From contig JBAOHI010000073.1 of assembly GCA_037045535.1 (NCBI GenBank), positions 434,001-498,000 of the forward strand: DNA of 64,000 nt, read 5' to 3'. A program made the position numbers and the translations under genes. This stretch comes from Competibacter_A sp037045535. Lineage in GTDB: Bacteria; Pseudomonadota; Gammaproteobacteria; Competibacterales; Competibacteraceae. The notes under the pieces were generated by a model, which saw only the letters and a program-made list of their open reading frames with translations, did no database searches and was not told the DNA's origin. Positions 62,174 through 64,000 of the stretch are shown here, one piece after another. Position 1 is the stretch's first letter; each line of letters begins with the position of its first letter.

Positions 62174-63187
62174 TTACCCGTCGCCGTTTTCTCGGGCAGC
62201 GAGCAGCGATCCGACCGATCCCGTTCTCGCGCGAGATCGATCGACCACCAGCCAACCACCGTGATACTCGAAGTACTCGCAATGGCCGCCCAGCGCCCGC
62301 CCCAACGCAAGCAGCCGCTCGCGGTCGAAGATCTGCCGGTGGCCGTAACGAGGATCGGGCACCTTTTCGAGCGGCACCGCGACGATCAGCCGTCGGGCGG
62401 CGAGCCGCCAGAGATTGGCCATCGCCCGGTCGGTTTGCACCGGTTCAAGGTGTTCCAGCAGGTGCAGCGCGGTTACCGCGTCGAAGCGCGCCGGCAACGG
62501 CGCCAACTCTCGCTCGATGTCGTCGGCCAAAATATCGGCGACGCCGAACCGGACCCGACCCGAGCCGTCGTGATTGGCGTAATCGCCGGCGAACGCCATC
62601 AACGCTGGGTTCAGGTCGCAACCGGCGATCTCGCCCAGAACCCCGGAACGGACGCGCGCCAACAGCAGCGGAAAGAAGCCGAAACAGGTCGCCACGTCGA
62701 GGACCGTCGGCGGCGTTGCGGCGGGCGGCAAGGATTCGATCAGTTCCAGCGCGCGGCGATAGATCGCGCCGAACAAGCCGATGAAATCGCTCGCCGACTC
62801 GCTCGGTGGTTCGGGCGGCCGCCCCAGCCGGGCGCTGCGCTGGGTGGCATCCACGGTGTTGGCGTAAAACAGCCGCCAGGCGACGCGCTCGTTGCCGGCC
62901 ATGGAGCGGACGATGTCGCCGACCGCGCGCTCGAACAAATCTTGTTCGCTGTAGCCGCTGTCGATGCGTTGGCGGTGGGCGGTCAACAGCGGCAACAGCT
63001 CGGTGACGACATGGTGGCCGAGGTTGTTGTCGATCTCGGTGGGTGCGAAATCGTGGACGATGACGAACTCGTCGGTCGGTGGCGGGGTCAGGGCGTACAG
63101 CCGGAAGCGCGCGCTAACGCCCAGTGGCGTGGCGCGCTGTTCCAAGCCTTCGACCAACAGGGCGTGACGACGGCGCGAGAGCATCAT
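62174..63187 (-). CDS. class I SAM-dependent methyltransferase, possibly MftM-like
   Basis: 337 residues. ATG 63187 with GGAG 7 bases upstream. The SAM-binding motif I appears as TVLDVATCFGFFPLLLAR near residue 160, followed by IAGCDLNPALMAFA and FDAVTALHLLEHLEP. The N-terminal 130 residues (DEFVIVHDFAPTEIDNNLGHHVVTELLPLL) are not a standard methyltransferase part. Mycobacterial clusters use MftM to methylate the mycofactocin sugar; the location here suggests the same role, but sequence alone does not prove it. Confidence 0.6.
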   Translation of the reverse strand: MMLSRRRHALLVEGLEQRATPLGVSARFRLYALTPPPTDEFVIVHDFAPTEIDNNLGHHVVTELLPLLTAHRQRIDSGYSEQDLFERAVGDIVRSMAGNERVAWRLFYANTVDATQRSARLGRPPEPPSESASDFIGLFGAIYRRALELIESLPPAATPPTVLDVATCFGFFPLLLARVRSGVLGEIAGCDLNPALMAFAGDYANHDGSGRVRFGVADILADDIERELAPLPARFDAVTALHLLEHLEPVQTDRAMANLWRLAARRLIVAVPLEKVPDPRYGHRQIFDRERLLALGRALGGHCEYFEYHGGWLVVDRSRARTGSVGSLLAARENGDG

Positions 63188-63203
63188 GAGATCGGCTCCA
63201 TGA

Positions 63204-64000
63204 TCAAGGCCGGACAACCGAGTGGCGCAACAGGCTCTCGGTCACCTGACCGAGCTGCCGCAGGTTACGAACGACCTCGGTTTGGTGGCACACCGGCTCG
63301 TACAGGGGCATGTCGCATCCTCCCATCCGCCAACTGCCGCGCGATTCCGGCGATAGCCACAGCAGTCGCTTGGCTCGGCGGCGGATCGCCTCCAGCGCCC
63401 AGACCTGGGGCGGGTTGCGGTTGCCGCGACCGTCGCCGAGGACGATGACGGTGGTCTGTGGCGTGACCGCCGCCAGATAGCGATTGTGAAACCGCTCCAA
63501 GGCTCGGCCGTAGTTGCTGTCCACCTCGGTATCCAGCAAACTGCCGTCGAACACGGCGGCGATGGCCTCGTCGATGCCGAGCCGGTCGAAATACGCGCTG
63601 ATTTCCACCAGATCGCCGACGAAGGCAAAACTGCGCACCCGCTCGAACAACGTTTGCAGGTTATAGACCAGGTGTAGCATGAAACGAGCAGTATTGCGAA
63701 CCGACAGGCTGACATCGCAGATCACCGCCAACCGGGGTTTTTCGTCGCGATAGTGGGTCAGCACCGGCTGAAACGGGATGCCTTCGTATTTCATGTTACG
63801 GCGCAAGGTCAGCGGGACGCTGATCCGACCCTGCGGGCCGATGCGCCGCCGGTAAGAACGCGCGCCGCGCATCCGTCGGCACAACCGCTGCACGATCTCG
63901 GTCATGTCCCGCCGCTCCTGCTCGGTGAAACGATAGTCGGGTCGGGGTCGAGCCGGTCGCTCGGTGGTCGGCAACGACTCCTGCCGCAGTGCCAGTTCAC
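63204..64000 (-). CDS. CoxE-like VWA domain protein, partial
   Basis: The gene runs off the right edge; about 265 C-terminal residues are visible. The block RRMRGARSYRRRIGPQGRISVPLTLRRNMKYEG is followed by a VWA domain with a modified metal site, AVICDVSLSVRNTARFML, and TTVIVLGDGRGNRNPP. CoxE-type VWA proteins work with MoxR AAA+ ATPases to mature or insert metal centres in enzymes. A MoxR partner and the target enzyme (for instance an alcohol dehydrogenase) should lie to the right if the pair is conserved. It ends 17 bp before the methyltransferase start. Confidence 0.75.
   Translation of the reverse strand, partial: ELALRQESLPTTERPARPRPDYRFTEQERRDMTEIVQRLCRRMRGARSYRRRIGPQGRISVPLTLRRNMKYEGIPFQPVLTHYRDEKPRLAVICDVSLSVRNTARFMLHLVYNLQTLFERVRSFAFVGDLVEISAYFDRLGIDEAIAAVFDGSLLDTEVDSNYGRALERFHNRYLAAVTPQTTVIVLGDGRGNRNPPQVWALEAIRRRAKRLLWLSPESRGSWRMGGCDMPLYEPVCHQTEVVRNLRQLGQVTESLLRHSVVRP

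Overview
The window is chromosomal, GC-rich DNA of a gammaproteobacterium. The left edge is a complete str/S10-type ribosomal run (rpsL-rpsG-fusA-tuf-rpsJ-rplC-rplD-rplW), followed further right by recBCD, a protein acetyltransferase/acyl-CoA synthetase pair, pdxH and a UbiB-type kinase. I did not identify the genus; the accessory content would suit an environmental or activated-sludge lineage, but that is inference. I see no tRNA, rRNA, CRISPR array or integrase.

Layout. 1-6.1 kb: ribosomal protein and elongation factor operon on the minus strand, driven by a near-consensus sigma70 promoter at 6094-6122. 6.3-11.7 kb: DUF1840 gene, YjdF-like membrane protein, and a fused restriction-modification gene broken by a 1013-bp IS982-family element and by frameshifts. 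11.7-23.7 kb: recD, recB, recC and a DciA-like gene on the minus strand, with an unknown gene and an EAL-HDOD gene on the plus strand between them. 23.7-33.5 kb: mobA, a PatZ-type lysine acetyltransferase divergent from its likely substrate enzyme acyl-CoA synthetase, an acyl carrier protein, a 530-bp non-coding stretch with a candidate small RNA, a UbiB-type kinase, a thioredoxin-CcdA fusion and pdxH.

33.5-43.7 kb is accessory: an outer-membrane protein relic, a three-part conflict-type system (small Trypco1/CU044_2847-like protein, STAND NTPase with a C-terminal formylglycine-enzyme/C-type-lectin domain, and an N-terminally extended trypsin-like protease), a Ro/TROVE protein, a Dnr-like regulator divergent from a short hydroxylamine reductase (Hcp) across a Dnr/Fnr box, and a B12-binding radical SAM protein. 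43.8-45.1 kb is mosaic: a tiny zinc-ribbon gene and a glyoxalase-like gene bracketed by an imperfect direct repeat of about 140-150 bp, plus a relic of a DUF779 gene.

The main find is 47.2-64 kb: a 17-kb minus-strand operon for mycofactocin biosynthesis and use. It encodes the precursor MftA (ending IDGMCGVY), MftB, the radical SAM enzyme MftC, the creatininase-like MftE, glycosyltransferase MftF, a mycofactocin-type short-chain dehydrogenase, two FadH/OYE-type oxidoreductases, a full FixABCX-like electron transfer flavoprotein set, an aldehyde dehydrogenase with its DUF779 partner, a DUF4242 protein, a methyltransferase and a CoxE-like VWA protein. MftD and MftG are absent from the visible part and the gene order is scrambled relative to the actinobacterial cluster. 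A convergent AcoR-type sigma54 activator sits at the left end. The likely logic is alcohol and aldehyde oxidation with electrons carried by mycofactocin to ETF and the quinone pool.

Many genes are interrupted by single extra bases whose removal restores a family-typical reading frame; these look more like consensus errors than true inactivation, and the affected genes are annotated across the shift.
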